A stretch of DNA of 64,000 bases from Candidatus Bathyarchaeota archaeon (GTDB taxonomy: Archaea > Thermoproteota > Bathyarchaeia > TCS64): assembly GCA_026014815.1 (NCBI GenBank), contig JAOZHP010000088.1, positions 1-64,000 of the forward strand, given 5' to 3'. The notes beneath the pieces were generated by a model. It saw only the letters and a program-made list of their open reading frames with translations, was not told the DNA's origin and searched no databases. Within the stretch, counting starts at the first letter, position 1; each line of letters starts with the position of its first letter. The translations under genes and the position numbers were made by a program. Of this stretch, positions 28,813 to 38,396 are shown piece by piece.

Positions 28813-29697
28813 CTAGGACTCGGGTCGCCTGAACTGGCTGACGTACCTGTTGATTAGCTCTGGCTGCCTCAGCACCATTATGACGTTTACGTTTATCATC
28901 TCACCGTACATGGCTCCTAGTCTCTCGTCTTCCTTTTGTAATAGTTCATGCCATGTGCTCCCCTTGTTTATCGCTTTCTCGCAGTCAGTCTTACATGGAT
29001 AAAAGTAGCCTATTGGGTACACATGGGGGTCCACCTTCTCCTCGGCTTTGATTACATCCGCCAGCTGTTTTGCCGCTCTTACCTCGACGTTTATTCCCTT
29101 TACCCTGTCATTCGCATACCTGCTGATACAGCAATCAGGGTAGCCTAGCAATTTGCCCATGCGTTTGATCCACTTGGCGTTGAACTCCTCAGGGTACGCG
29201 AACTGGATACCTCCGAGATTCGGATCAGGTCTTCTCTGGGTTTTGACTCTAAGCTTTTCCCTTTCCTTTTGAAGCTTCCTCAGCTCCTTTCTTGACCCTC
29301 CGTCCTTGAACAAGTATACCTCGTGGACTGTGGGTCTGACCTTAGTTTGCTCTGATTTTAAGCCCAGTCTGTCGCTCCACAGGTAGAGTGCCTTGTAGGG
29401 CTCGGACTCCTCCACCACCTCCTCGAACTGTTTCTCCAGAAGACTCTTGATAGCATTGATGGCTAACGCCTTGCCCCTTGGGTCCTTGATTCCTTGAAGC
29501 TTCATCATATGTGGTTTAACATGTTCATCGATGCGTTGCCCCATCTCGACTCCTCCCGGAAACTCTGCTGGGATTGTGATCTGACTACACTCCCTGAGCC
29601 CCAGATAGGTCAGAAGAAGCTGCTCTACCTTCACTCTTGGCATTATCCTCTCGTCATGAAGAAAATCGTCGAGTAATTGTTTCTCCAAGTCTCTCAT
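28813..29697 (-). CDS. DUF483-like protein
   Basis: KLLGYPDCCISRYANDRVKG motif; directly upstream of and co-oriented with the PRTase-like gene. Confidence 0.65.
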   Translation of the reverse strand: MRDLEKQLLDDFLHDERIMPRVKVEQLLLTYLGLRECSQITIPAEFPGGVEMGQRIDEHVKPHMMKLQGIKDPRGKALAINAIKSLLEKQFEEVVEESEPYKALYLWSDRLGLKSEQTKVRPTVHEVYLFKDGGSRKELRKLQKEREKLRVKTQRRPDPNLGGIQFAYPEEFNAKWIKRMGKLLGYPDCCISRYANDRVKGINVEVRAAKQLADVIKAEEKVDPHVYPIGYFYPCKTDCEKAINKGSTWHELLQKEDERLGAMYGEMINVNVIMVLRQPELINRYVSQFRRPES

Positions 29698-29732
29698 ACA
29701 AACTAAGTTTTAACGGCTTAAAACCTGTGCTA

Positions 29733-29754
29733 GAAAAAAAAATAAAAGAAAAAA
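29733..29754 (-). terminator. T-run terminator downstream of copy-1 membrane operon
   Basis: + strand GAAAAAAAAATAAAAGAAAAAA, i.e. long U-tract on the minus transcript immediately after the stop at 29765. Confidence 0.55.
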
Positions 29755-29764
29755 TGGGAATTTG

Positions 29765-30400
29765 TTACATTGGGATTAATTTCAGGACCTGTAGGAAGAA
29801 CTGAGCTCTGCCCGTCAGCATCGTGAATCTGAACAGCACTGTGTTACCGAAGTACGCTCCCAGAGCGATCATGATGAACAAACGTCCAATCCTTGTCGGT
29901 GCCTTGAGCGGTCCAGTGTGCTCGAATGTCAGCAAGAAGTACATCATGCTGCATATTAGACCCACGGCGATGTACAGGAAGTTAATCCATGCCATCATGC
30001 CTCCATCCGAGGGCGCAGTTATCGTGCTGATAATTGCGTCCTGAATGTTAGGTGCAATGGTTCCTCTGATACCGAGGCCGAAGCCTGCTCCTACAAGTAG
30101 GGCGACTGGATATCTACTAACCCACCGATATTCAGGTATCAACATCGTGTAGATCATGATACCAAGTATCAGCGGCACGATCATCAGGAAATCTCCACCC
30201 ATCATTGGGGTGATGCAGATCCTTACCACGTTGCTAAAGTTAGTAACAACGTTAATCGCCAACATCATGCCGATGAACATGTACTCAGCTGTCCTGTACA
30301 CAGGATTCTCCTTGTACAGAGGATAGCTGTAGATCATTAGCATCAGGACCCAGCCGGTCCAGAGACCGATTACGTCCCACATAGCTGTTGGATATGCCAT
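29765..30400 (-). CDS. Multi-TM membrane protein D1 of duplicated cluster
   Basis: About 6 hydrophobic segments; shares SRYPVALLVGAGFGLGIRG and LGAYFGNTVLFRF with ORF at 49021. Confidence 0.85.
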   Translation of the reverse strand: MAYPTAMWDVIGLWTGWVLMLMIYSYPLYKENPVYRTAEYMFIGMMLAINVVTNFSNVVRICITPMMGGDFLMIVPLILGIMIYTMLIPEYRWVSRYPVALLVGAGFGLGIRGTIAPNIQDAIISTITAPSDGGMMAWINFLYIAVGLICSMMYFLLTFEHTGPLKAPTRIGRLFIMIALGAYFGNTVLFRFTMLTGRAQFFLQVLKLIPM

Positions 30401-31228
30401 TTAGCTTTCCCTCCTCTCTGTTAGTACGCCAATGTTTGCCAGTATTACCGCGATTACGATTAGTAAGTGACTTACGCTGATGCTGTCCATAGATGTGGTT
30501 GCTTCACCTAGTTCATTGATGAGGATCTCTAGCTCTGCTCCTCCTCTGCTACCGACGCTCATTCCGAAGTAGTTGCCAGCCAGCCATAGCGGGATTCCCG
30601 TAGAGCCAAGCATCGCAATACCTATCTGAGCCAGTCTAGTTCCGTGAGGTCCCTGCCACTGTCGCAGGAAGTATGAACCCCAGTCACCAGTGTCAGAGGA
30701 AAGCACTCCATCGATGTCCCGCCAACCGTTAACATCCGCCATCATCGGAATGTCATCCAAATCCGTACCGAAGTAGTCGTTAGGATAGACGCTCCGCATG
30801 TCAGACGCCAGCTGTGTGATGGCTGCCTCTCCGCCGGTAATGTAACCGAGGAAGACATAGTCCTCACCATAAACTTTGCCTGCAAAGTCAGCGGCTGCTG
30901 TTGTCTGAAGCTTGTTGTATGTAAGATGCACGTCGTAGTGGGGACCCATGAAGATTATCTTCGCGTCTTCCCTGAAGAGAGCCTTGGTACAGACGGTTAC
31001 ACCGGGGTGGCACTCTGACCACGCGCTTACACCGTATCCGAAGTTTATGATCCATACATCTCCTGGCTCCACGTTGTCACCGGTGATTCCATCGTAAAGA
31101 TCACGAGTGTTCTCTGCGACCGAAAGCGGGAACCCGATGGGGCTTAGGAATGGAACCATCAACGCGATGAAGAGTATCCAGTAGAATACTCTACGGTCGA
31201 TGTTCGCTAGTTTCGCCGTGAAACTCAT
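30401..31228 (-). CDS. Membrane-anchored protein C1: N- and C-terminal TM helices flanking an alpha/beta domain
   Basis: GDVWIINFGYGVSAW...AKIIFMGPHYD...VYGEDYVFLGYITGGEAAITQLASDMRSVYPNDYFGTDLDDIPMMADVNGW; same motifs in ORF 49642. Confidence 0.85.
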   Translation of the reverse strand: MSFTAKLANIDRRVFYWILFIALMVPFLSPIGFPLSVAENTRDLYDGITGDNVEPGDVWIINFGYGVSAWSECHPGVTVCTKALFREDAKIIFMGPHYDVHLTYNKLQTTAAADFAGKVYGEDYVFLGYITGGEAAITQLASDMRSVYPNDYFGTDLDDIPMMADVNGWRDIDGVLSSDTGDWGSYFLRQWQGPHGTRLAQIGIAMLGSTGIPLWLAGNYFGMSVGSRGGAELEILINELGEATTSMDSISVSHLLIVIAVILANIGVLTERRES

Positions 31229-31878
31229 TCTTCTCCGCCTCCAGCGTAGAATCCACGCTCTTTACCTAGCAGGGCTCTGAACCCATACGCGATCATTCCG
31301 AGAGACCCAACCATCGCGAATGTTCTCATCCCCGGGATCTGCCCAGTGAATCTGAACCACTCGCCGATAGTTGCGAATCCAGGCCAGATAGCCTCGCCTA
31401 CCGGAGCGTTGCTCAGGATGACGAAGCACCCAGCGATCAGCATGAGTGCTGCATCGATGTTTCTTGCCCTGAAGGATCTATATGCGGCTGAGAAGATATA
31501 GAAACCAGTGATCGGGTATAGCGTAGCACCTAGTGGCGTGTACATGTTGTTGAATAACCAGTTGTAGATGGCATTATCAGTCATCTGTCCCGTAGCTGCA
31601 TATCCTGCTAAACCAGTTAGCAGCATGATTGCGAACGTCGCAACCAGGAGAGCGCTAAACCCATAGTTCGATCGCTTCCTCTGTATGTTCATGGCACTCT
31701 GTCTTAAGAGTTGAACTGCTCCTAAACCTAGAGAGATGTTGAAGACGATAACCGCCCATGTCCTGACTGTCTCAGCGAAGCCCCAGCCATCCACGAAGAA
31801 GAAGTAATCAACAAACATGATTACTGTAACTAATCCTGTGAAAGCGTAAACGACCTCACGTTTAAGTATTTGTGACAT
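31225..31878 (-). CDS. Multi-TM membrane protein B1 of duplicated cluster
   Basis: About 6 TM; IYNWLFNNMYTPLGATLYPITGFYIFSAAYRSFRARNIDAALMLIAGCFVILSNAP matches ORF 50481 (YSWIYNAIYLPLGATMYSSLAFYMAYGSYKVLRARNFDAALLFITAVLVIMGNTP). Confidence 0.85.
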   Translation of the reverse strand: MSQILKREVVYAFTGLVTVIMFVDYFFFVDGWGFAETVRTWAVIVFNISLGLGAVQLLRQSAMNIQRKRSNYGFSALLVATFAIMLLTGLAGYAATGQMTDNAIYNWLFNNMYTPLGATLYPITGFYIFSAAYRSFRARNIDAALMLIAGCFVILSNAPVGEAIWPGFATIGEWFRFTGQIPGMRTFAMVGSLGMIAYGFRALLGKERGFYAGGGEE

Positions 31879-31884
31879 TTTTCA

Positions 31885-32667
31885 TTACACCCCTAATAGA
31901 TCCGCGATTGCTGTGATACCCACTGCGCCAAGCAAGAAACCGATCCCTATTATCGCTACGAGAAGTAGCTTGATCATGTCTTCTCCCTTGATCGAGCCCA
32001 GCATGTCTGGGTCTTTACTTACAGCGGCACCGGCAGCGAACAACTCTTCGGCTAATAGCATGTAGTCACATGTGGCTACGAGGAAAGGCATCTGGTGTGT
32101 GTTGTTGGTACCTCCTATCTGCATAGCCTCGATCGCGTTTCCAGCCTCACCGATAACGACGGCCTCGTAATAGAATCCGCCCATCAATATGTTAGAGGCA
32201 GGCCTCTCCCTCTGGAAGTAACCCAGTACACCGCTTAGGTAAGCGGACTGACCAGAGATGAAAGTAATATCCTCGACATTGAACTCCTCTGGTTTTCCTT
32301 GCGAGAGGTACGCGGTCCTCATGACCTCCTCGACTAGCGGCAGTGCGTCTGCTAGAGGACAGAATGCAGCGAGCCGCACACCTGCCTTAACACACTCCTC
32401 TGTCAAGTGACCGAGTATGCTTATGCTAGCTAGTATCTGTGGTCCCTGTGTTGCATCGTTGAGTCCACCACCAATTCCCACTGTCCAGAAGACAGGTTTC
32501 CCCATCTCTGCCGCCCTCCCTACTGCTTCAGGGATTGCGTCCATAGCTGGCATTGATCTGATAGTGTACTCTTTCTTTTTGCTAATTGACATGTAATAAT
32601 ACATCACCGCGAAGGTGAGGATCATTAGTACGAAAGTCATCAGTCGTCCTTCTACTATAATTGCCAT
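31885..32667 (-). CDS. DUF6754-like membrane protein A1 of duplicated cluster
   Basis: TM-soluble-TM layout; MDAIPEAVGRAAEMGKPVFWTVGIGG ... MQIGGTNNTHQMPFLVATCDYMLLAEELFAAGAAVSKDPDMLGSIKGEDM; clear homolog of ORF 51123. Confidence 0.82.
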   Translation of the reverse strand: MAIIVEGRLMTFVLMILTFAVMYYYMSISKKKEYTIRSMPAMDAIPEAVGRAAEMGKPVFWTVGIGGGLNDATQGPQILASISILGHLTEECVKAGVRLAAFCPLADALPLVEEVMRTAYLSQGKPEEFNVEDITFISGQSAYLSGVLGYFQRERPASNILMGGFYYEAVVIGEAGNAIEAMQIGGTNNTHQMPFLVATCDYMLLAEELFAAGAAVSKDPDMLGSIKGEDMIKLLLVAIIGIGFLLGAVGITAIADLLGV

Positions 32668-33003
32668 TGTTTTTCCTTCCGTGTTGTTAGCCTAATCCAA
32701 AGAGCCGCACAGCGTACGTTCTCACGTAGCACAATGCACAGGCTCAGTGAATGATAGACCTAAATTTCTATCACTGTTCTGTATATATAATACTTTATTT
32801 CAAATACACGTATTTTCTGCTAATATTTGTGCATAATTATACGTTTAGTATAAAAGTTGAGAGTATTGGTTGACATTTAGATTCGTCCAACATAGATTTT
32901 TTTATACAATGTTGGTTGTTACTGTAATCCATTGAGAGTGACCCCGAGATAATCTAGCTGCATCGATGATCATCAATTAAATCAGTTATAACATACTTTT
33001 CTA

Positions 33004-33399
33004 TTAGAATGGAAGATACTTTCTCCAGCCCTTCCTTTCATCGCTTGTTTTTCCTTCCTCTTCTTTCTTCACTGATTTTTTTAATTCTTTCTCTTTGGGC
33101 TCTATTCCATTTGCAGCTATCTCCTCAAGCCTCTGTATCAGTCTCTCAACGTTGCTAGACTCTTGAAAGAATGTGAAGACTTTTTCACCTTTGATGATAG
33201 CGTTATCTCCAAACAGTGGTAACAAGGGCGTGAAGAAGACCTGACCCATGCTGGCCCCAATCCTACTTATGGGCTTGTAGCTTTCTATGAAAAGGATAGC
33301 CGCTGTCTCTAACCCATACTTGTAGAATTCCCTTGCAACCCACTCGATAATCTCCTCTTCCTCTTCAGGCGTAATCTCTTCATCTATAAACATGGTCAA
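33004..33399 (-). CDS. Small acidic cytoplasmic protein E1
   Basis: YGLETAAILFIESYKPISRIGASMGQVFFTPLLPLFGDNAIIKGEKVFTFFQESSNVERLIQRLEEI...ERKGWRKYLPF; homologous to ORF 48103. Confidence 0.82.
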   Translation of the reverse strand: MTMFIDEEITPEEEEEIIEWVAREFYKYGLETAAILFIESYKPISRIGASMGQVFFTPLLPLFGDNAIIKGEKVFTFFQESSNVERLIQRLEEIAANGIEPKEKELKKSVKKEEEGKTSDERKGWRKYLPF

Positions 33400-33434
33400 T
33401 CACAGGTGCTAAGATTTCTACAACCATTAAGGAT

Positions 33435-33908
33435 TTAAGAACTTGCTTCAAGCGTCTGCCGACGTTTTTGAAGTCGTCTCCGGATTATCATATAACCTCC
33501 AACTACGCTACCAGCGACGAAGCATATCAGAAGTGTAACGGCGAGGCTCAGTGTCGGTTCGCTGGCCATCGTGAACATAATGATGAGGCTACCAATCCAG
33601 CTGTATCCCGCAGTCCTCAACCCTACATTCAAGTGCTTAGTATCCGCTCTTTTACCCACCTGGCTCGCGGAGAAGTATCCAGCGAACACGTAGACGAGGA
33701 AACTGGCGTCAGTTAACAGTCGTATGGGTAGTTGACTGGTGACGCCTCTGAACAGGCTAAGTGCCTGCATCCACACCCATACGATGCCGTTGGCTAGCAT
33801 CGCGCCTGCTAGGTAGTCGGTCTGTGTGGGGATCTTGGGTCCCTTCTCTTGAGGTGTCTCTTCCTGCTCGTCTTGAGGCCCCGGTCCCTCTGGGTTCTCT
33901 GCTTCCAT
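33435..33908 (-). CDS. Four-TM membrane protein F1
   Basis: TDYLAGAMLANGIVWVW ... GSVVGGYMIIRRRLQK; homologous to ORF 48558. Confidence 0.8.
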   Translation of the reverse strand: MEAENPEGPGPQDEQEETPQEKGPKIPTQTDYLAGAMLANGIVWVWMQALSLFRGVTSQLPIRLLTDASFLVYVFAGYFSASQVGKRADTKHLNVGLRTAGYSWIGSLIIMFTMASEPTLSLAVTLLICFVAGSVVGGYMIIRRRLQKRRQTLEASS

Positions 33909-33980
33909 TCCCTATTGGTTGGTTTCTGAGTTCTTAGCTTATTCGTTGACCTTAACTAGCTGTAAGGCAAAGCTTTCATT

Positions 33981-36467
33981 ATGATACATATTCCTGCTCC
34001 CGAGGAGCATCTAGGGTACCTTGTCGGCACTGACAGAAAGCTTGCTGACTGGCCCGAGATCGTTGAATATTATATGAAGGTGGCTGAGGCATCGCCTCGC
34101 GTCACTGTGAAAGATCTGGGAAAGACTACTGAGGGAAACCCGTTCCTCCTCGCGATCATCACATCCGAAGAGAACATGGCGAACCTTGATGAGCTGAGAA
34201 AGATACAGCTCAGACTCAGCAACCCTGAGGGGCTGAGTGACGAGGAGGCCAACGAGCTCATCGAGAAAGGCAAGACCGTGGTTCTCATCACCTGCAGTAT
34301 TCATAGCACGGAGGTGGGTGGAAGCCAGATGAGCATGGAGCTTCTTCACGAGCTTGCCTCTGAGGACACCGTTGAGGTGAAGGAGGTTCTTGATAACGTC
34401 GTGTTCCTGCTTGTACCGAGCTTGAACCCTGACGGTAACAGGCTTGTCGTTGACTGGTACCAGAGGTATCTTGGAACCAAGTACGAGGGAAGCAACCCGC
34501 CGTACGTGTATCACAAGTACGCTGGCCACGACAACAATAGAGACTGGTACATGTTCACGTTGAAGGAGACACAGATGACCATTGAGCACGCTCACAACCA
34601 GTGGCACCCACAGATAGTGTACGATATCCACCAGATGGGTAGAACAGGTCCACGGTTCTATGTGCCCCCGTTCATCGACCCAATGGAGCCCAACATCGAC
34701 CCGGTGCTCCAGAGCGGAGTCAACTTTATGGGCATAAGTATGGCTGACGCGTTGGCCCGGGAAGGCAAGAAGGGTGTGGCTGTCCACTGGGTCTTTGATG
34801 GCTGGACGCCCGCCAGAGCTTACCAGCACTACCACGGAGGCATCCGTATCCTCAGTGAGGCAGCCTCCGTGAAAATCGCGTCGCCGATAGAGATAAAGAA
34901 GGAGGAGCTGGAGTCGGGAAGAGGCTTCAACGCTCACGAGGCGCGATGGAATCACCCTATACCCTGGGAAGGAGGACAATGGACTCTCAGAGATATAATC
35001 GAATACGAGAAAACAGCTGCCTTCGCGTGCCTCCAAACCGCGGCCAAGTTCAGAAAACGGTGGCTCAACGGCACACTCACTATCGGCAGAAACGCACTTA
35101 ACCCGAGGAACGGCCCCTACGCTTTCCTGATCCATCCCGCTCAGAGGGACCCCGGGGCTTTGAACGAACTCCTCTGGGTCCTCAGGATGGGTGACGTGAA
35201 TATACAAAGAGCTAAAGATAGCTTCACAGCGGATGACGTTGATTACCCCGCCGGTACCTACGTGATCCCCTACGCGCAGCCCTACGGTGGCTTCGCAAAG
35301 ACGCTGCTGGAGCGACAGGTCTACCCGGACCTCCGTGACAACCCGGATATGCCTCCAAAGGTGCCCTACGACGTGACGGCTCACACCTTGAGCATGCAGC
35401 TGGGCGTCGAGGTTGTCCACGCCGAGGAGCCATTCGATGCAGAGCTGGAGCAGGTAGAGGACCTATCAATGCCTGAAGGAGAGGTGCATGGAAGGAGGAA
35501 GCCATACTACGCTTTCTCCCCTGTCCCCAACTACTCAGCGAAAGCCGTGAACAGGCTACTCGACGAAGGATACACGGTAAGCAGGAGCCTAGACGAGTTG
35601 GAGCTAGAGAACCAGCGGTTGAAGCCTGGGGCCTTCATCGTGGAGTCTAAGCCCGGTATCCACGAGCTACTTGAGTCTATGGCGAAGGAGCTTGGCCTTG
35701 AGTTTTACAGCCTTAAGGAGGAGTTATCCGAGGTCTTTGAGCTGAGTAAGCCGAGGGTGGGCGTGTACCGGGCTTGGCTGCCCAACGCGGATGAGGGCTG
35801 GCTCAGAATGGTACTAGACGAATACGGGTTCGAGTATGTGAACCTGTACCCTGAGGACGTGAGGAAGGGTGAGTTGTCCAGTAAGATCGATGTCCTAGTG
35901 ATCCCGGACCTAAACAGGGACGTAGTTATGGATGGCATGGTAGGGCAACGATACTATGACCCTAAGCAGTACGAAGCCAAGTACAGGAAAGGGATCGGAG
36001 AGAAGGGCAACGCAGAGGTGCTAAAGTTCCTTGAAGCAGGAGGGACAGTGATCGCCCTTAACAGGTCCTGTGAGTACGCCGTCAAAGAGCTGTGGGCTGG
36101 CGCTGAGTTGCCCTTGGAGGGGCTCAGCGACAAGGAGTTCTACTGCCCAGGCAGCCTTCTAAGAGTACTTGTGGATAACACCCACCCAGTAGGCTATGGG
36201 TTCAGGCGTGAGGAGGCTATAATGTTCCTAAAGGGACCAGCTCTTCGAGTCAGGGAGGGGCAAGCCGTAGCTTGGTACCCTGAAGCAGATCCATTACTCA
36301 GCGGATGGGTATTGGGTGAGAAGCATCTGAGGGGAAACGCGGCTGTAGCTGAGGTTCCCGCCGGTGACGGCACTATCATCTTGATTGGGTGTCCACCTCA
36401 CTTCAGGAACCAGAACAGGGCTACATTCAAGCTGTTGTTCAACAGCATCTACTATGGCGTTGCTTAG
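33981..36467 (+). CDS. M14-family zinc carboxypeptidase-like protein
   Basis: TCSIHSTEVGGSQMSMELLHELA (HxxE zinc motif), LNPDGNRLV, YDIHQMGRTGPRFYVPPF. Confidence 0.88.
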   Translation: MIHIPAPEEHLGYLVGTDRKLADWPEIVEYYMKVAEASPRVTVKDLGKTTEGNPFLLAIITSEENMANLDELRKIQLRLSNPEGLSDEEANELIEKGKTVVLITCSIHSTEVGGSQMSMELLHELASEDTVEVKEVLDNVVFLLVPSLNPDGNRLVVDWYQRYLGTKYEGSNPPYVYHKYAGHDNNRDWYMFTLKETQMTIEHAHNQWHPQIVYDIHQMGRTGPRFYVPPFIDPMEPNIDPVLQSGVNFMGISMADALAREGKKGVAVHWVFDGWTPARAYQHYHGGIRILSEAASVKIASPIEIKKEELESGRGFNAHEARWNHPIPWEGGQWTLRDIIEYEKTAAFACLQTAAKFRKRWLNGTLTIGRNALNPRNGPYAFLIHPAQRDPGALNELLWVLRMGDVNIQRAKDSFTADDVDYPAGTYVIPYAQPYGGFAKTLLERQVYPDLRDNPDMPPKVPYDVTAHTLSMQLGVEVVHAEEPFDAELEQVEDLSMPEGEVHGRRKPYYAFSPVPNYSAKAVNRLLDEGYTVSRSLDELELENQRLKPGAFIVESKPGIHELLESMAKELGLEFYSLKEELSEVFELSKPRVGVYRAWLPNADEGWLRMVLDEYGFEYVNLYPEDVRKGELSSKIDVLVIPDLNRDVVMDGMVGQRYYDPKQYEAKYRKGIGEKGNAEVLKFLEAGGTVIALNRSCEYAVKELWAGAELPLEGLSDKEFYCPGSLLRVLVDNTHPVGYGFRREEAIMFLKGPALRVREGQAVAWYPEADPLLSGWVLGEKHLRGNAAVAEVPAGDGTIILIGCPPHFRNQNRATFKLLFNSIYYGVA

Positions 36468-36814
36468 GGGTTTGGGTAGGGCGGCGGGTAATCTCCCTGC
36501 TCTACCTCTATTCTCTCTACCTTGAACACTACTGGTCTCTCCGAGTCAGGGCAGCTATAGTACGCTATCTTGTCCATGTAGTCCCATGGCTCGGTGACTT
36601 CACGTGTCATGGCGCTTGTTAGTGGCAGGATGGCGCTGAACGCTGCGAGGCAGACGCTGTCCGTCTCACCTAGGACAAGTTGCCCTGGGTTGCCCACTAT
36701 GGTCATCTTGTCACCTACCTTGTACATCTTGCATGGTCCTGAGACGTGGCATGGCTCCCCGTCTATGCTCTTTGGGGGTTTCACGTCAACTACGGTGAAA
36801 ACTACCTTATACAT
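36464..36814 (-). CDS. TIGR04076-like small protein
   Basis: YKVVFTVVDVKPPKS...CHVSGPCKMYKVGDKMTI...ACP-like YYSCPDSERPVVFKVERIE. Confidence 0.7.
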   Translation of the reverse strand: MYKVVFTVVDVKPPKSIDGEPCHVSGPCKMYKVGDKMTIVGNPGQLVLGETDSVCLAAFSAILPLTSAMTREVTEPWDYMDKIAYYSCPDSERPVVFKVERIEVEQGDYPPPYPNP

Positions 36815-36927
36815 GCGGTTTGTGAGGCGTCGGTGAGGTAAAAGAGGATCGAGTCAGCTCTCAGCCGGGTAGACTGGCTCGAATCGTTCAAGGATTGCCT
36901 CCATGTCCTCATTTATAAAAAGGGTGA

Positions 36928-38331
36928 TTAGAGGTCGAACTTGATCATTGTCTCTGTGAGGGTCTGCTCTAGGACCTGAAGTCCCTCATCCACCTGATCT
37001 TTGGTGATAACAAGCGCAGGCATCATACGGAGGATGCTTGTCCCCCAGCTGCTGCCTAGAATCAAACCATTCTCCTTGATCTTGTCTGTGAAGTACTGCA
37101 TCGGGTTCTTCTCAGGGTCCTTCTTATCATCAGCTGAAAGCTCTTTCGGGACAAGGCTGTCCTTGCTCTCACGGTCTTTCACAAGCTCTACTCCCATGAA
37201 GAGGCCGAGTCCACGCACATCACCTACGATGTGAACACGCTCCATCATGCCTCTGAGTTCATCGATCATGTATGCACCCATCTTGGCTGAGTTTTCTGCA
37301 AGCTTTTCCTTCTGATAGTAATCTATGACCGCGAGGGCCGTGGCGCATGCTACGCTGTGACCGCTGTACGTGTAGCTGTGTGGGAATCCTTTCTCATTGA
37401 AGTGATCAGCCAGCTTCTTGTTGACAACGCAGGCTCCCAACGGCACGTAGCCGCAGGTAATACCCTTCGCGTAGGTCTCGATGTCAGGGACCACATCCCA
37501 GTGCTCGGTGGCGAACATCTTGCCCGTCCTAGCAAAGCCAGTCATAACCTCGTCAAAGATCATCAGAATGCCTTTCTCGTCACATATCTCCCTGATACGC
37601 TTCCAGTACCCGTCAGGTGGAACCACTTGACCCGCCCAGCTGCAGATGGGCTCCGCCATGAACGCCGCGACGCTGTTCTCTCCCTCCTTCTCGATGGTGT
37701 ACTTGAGGAACTCTGCGCAGAACAGCTCACACTCTGGGTAGGTCTTCTTGTATGGGCATCTGTAGCAGTAAGGACTCGCAATATGCTTGAAGTCCTCAAA
37801 GATGCTCAGGCCTTTGGATTGCCTGTTTCGCGCTGACCCTCCGACGCTCACCATAGCGTAGGTCGAGCCGTGGTACGCGTCCCAGAAGCTAATGATCTTG
37901 GGTGCCTCCCTGTAGAGCTGAGCTAGCTTGATGGCTACCTCATTTGCCTCGGTGCCGCTGTTACCGAAGAAGGTCTGGCATAGATCACCGGGCGTGATCT
38001 TGGCCAGCTTCTTGGCTAACTTGATCTGTGGCTCATTGTAGTAGCTGGGAGACGCGTAAGCCAAGTCATCCAGCTGTTTTTTAGCTGCTTCGATGGGTAC
38101 CTTGTTTCCCATGCCGATGTGGACGTTGTAGAGCTGGCTGATGAAGTCCAGATACTTCTTGCCCTTGGCATCCCACATGTAGACGCCTTCACCTTTCGTC
38201 ATGACGATGGGCTTGTACCCGGGTCTGGGCTCCCATCGCTGAACAAGGTATGCCTTGGCGTCTTTGAGGAGTTTTTCTTCCTTTTTCTCAGAGAACTTGC
38301 TCATAGAATCACAGAAAGAATGTGGTTTCAT
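36928..38331 (-). CDS. Class III aminotransferase (paralog 1)
   Basis: [17 protein letters not shown] ... [46 protein letters not shown]. Confidence 0.95.
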   Translation of the reverse strand: MKPHSFCDSMSKFSEKKEEKLLKDAKAYLVQRWEPRPGYKPIVMTKGEGVYMWDAKGKKYLDFISQLYNVHIGMGNKVPIEAAKKQLDDLAYASPSYYNEPQIKLAKKLAKITPGDLCQTFFGNSGTEANEVAIKLAQLYREAPKIISFWDAYHGSTYAMVSVGGSARNRQSKGLSIFEDFKHIASPYCYRCPYKKTYPECELFCAEFLKYTIEKEGENSVAAFMAEPICSWAGQVVPPDGYWKRIREICDEKGILMIFDEVMTGFARTGKMFATEHWDVVPDIETYAKGITCGYVPLGACVVNKKLADHFNEKGFPHSYTYSGHSVACATALAVIDYYQKEKLAENSAKMGAYMIDELRGMMERVHIVGDVRGLGLFMGVELVKDRESKDSLVPKELSADDKKDPEKNPMQYFTDKIKENGLILGSSWGTSILRMMPALVITKDQVDEGLQVLEQTLTETMIKFDL

Positions 38332-38396
38332 GAACCTAAAACAATTACTAAACTAACCGACGGTCTCGAAGCATCTCTTGGGCGTCGTTTCATTAT

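Noticed and set aside
34011-35420. 469-aa minus-strand ORF opposite the M14 peptidase
   Set aside because: Antisense shadow ORF: the + strand reading has clear zinc-carboxypeptidase motifs, and the minus translation is His/Val/Leu-rich with no domain pattern
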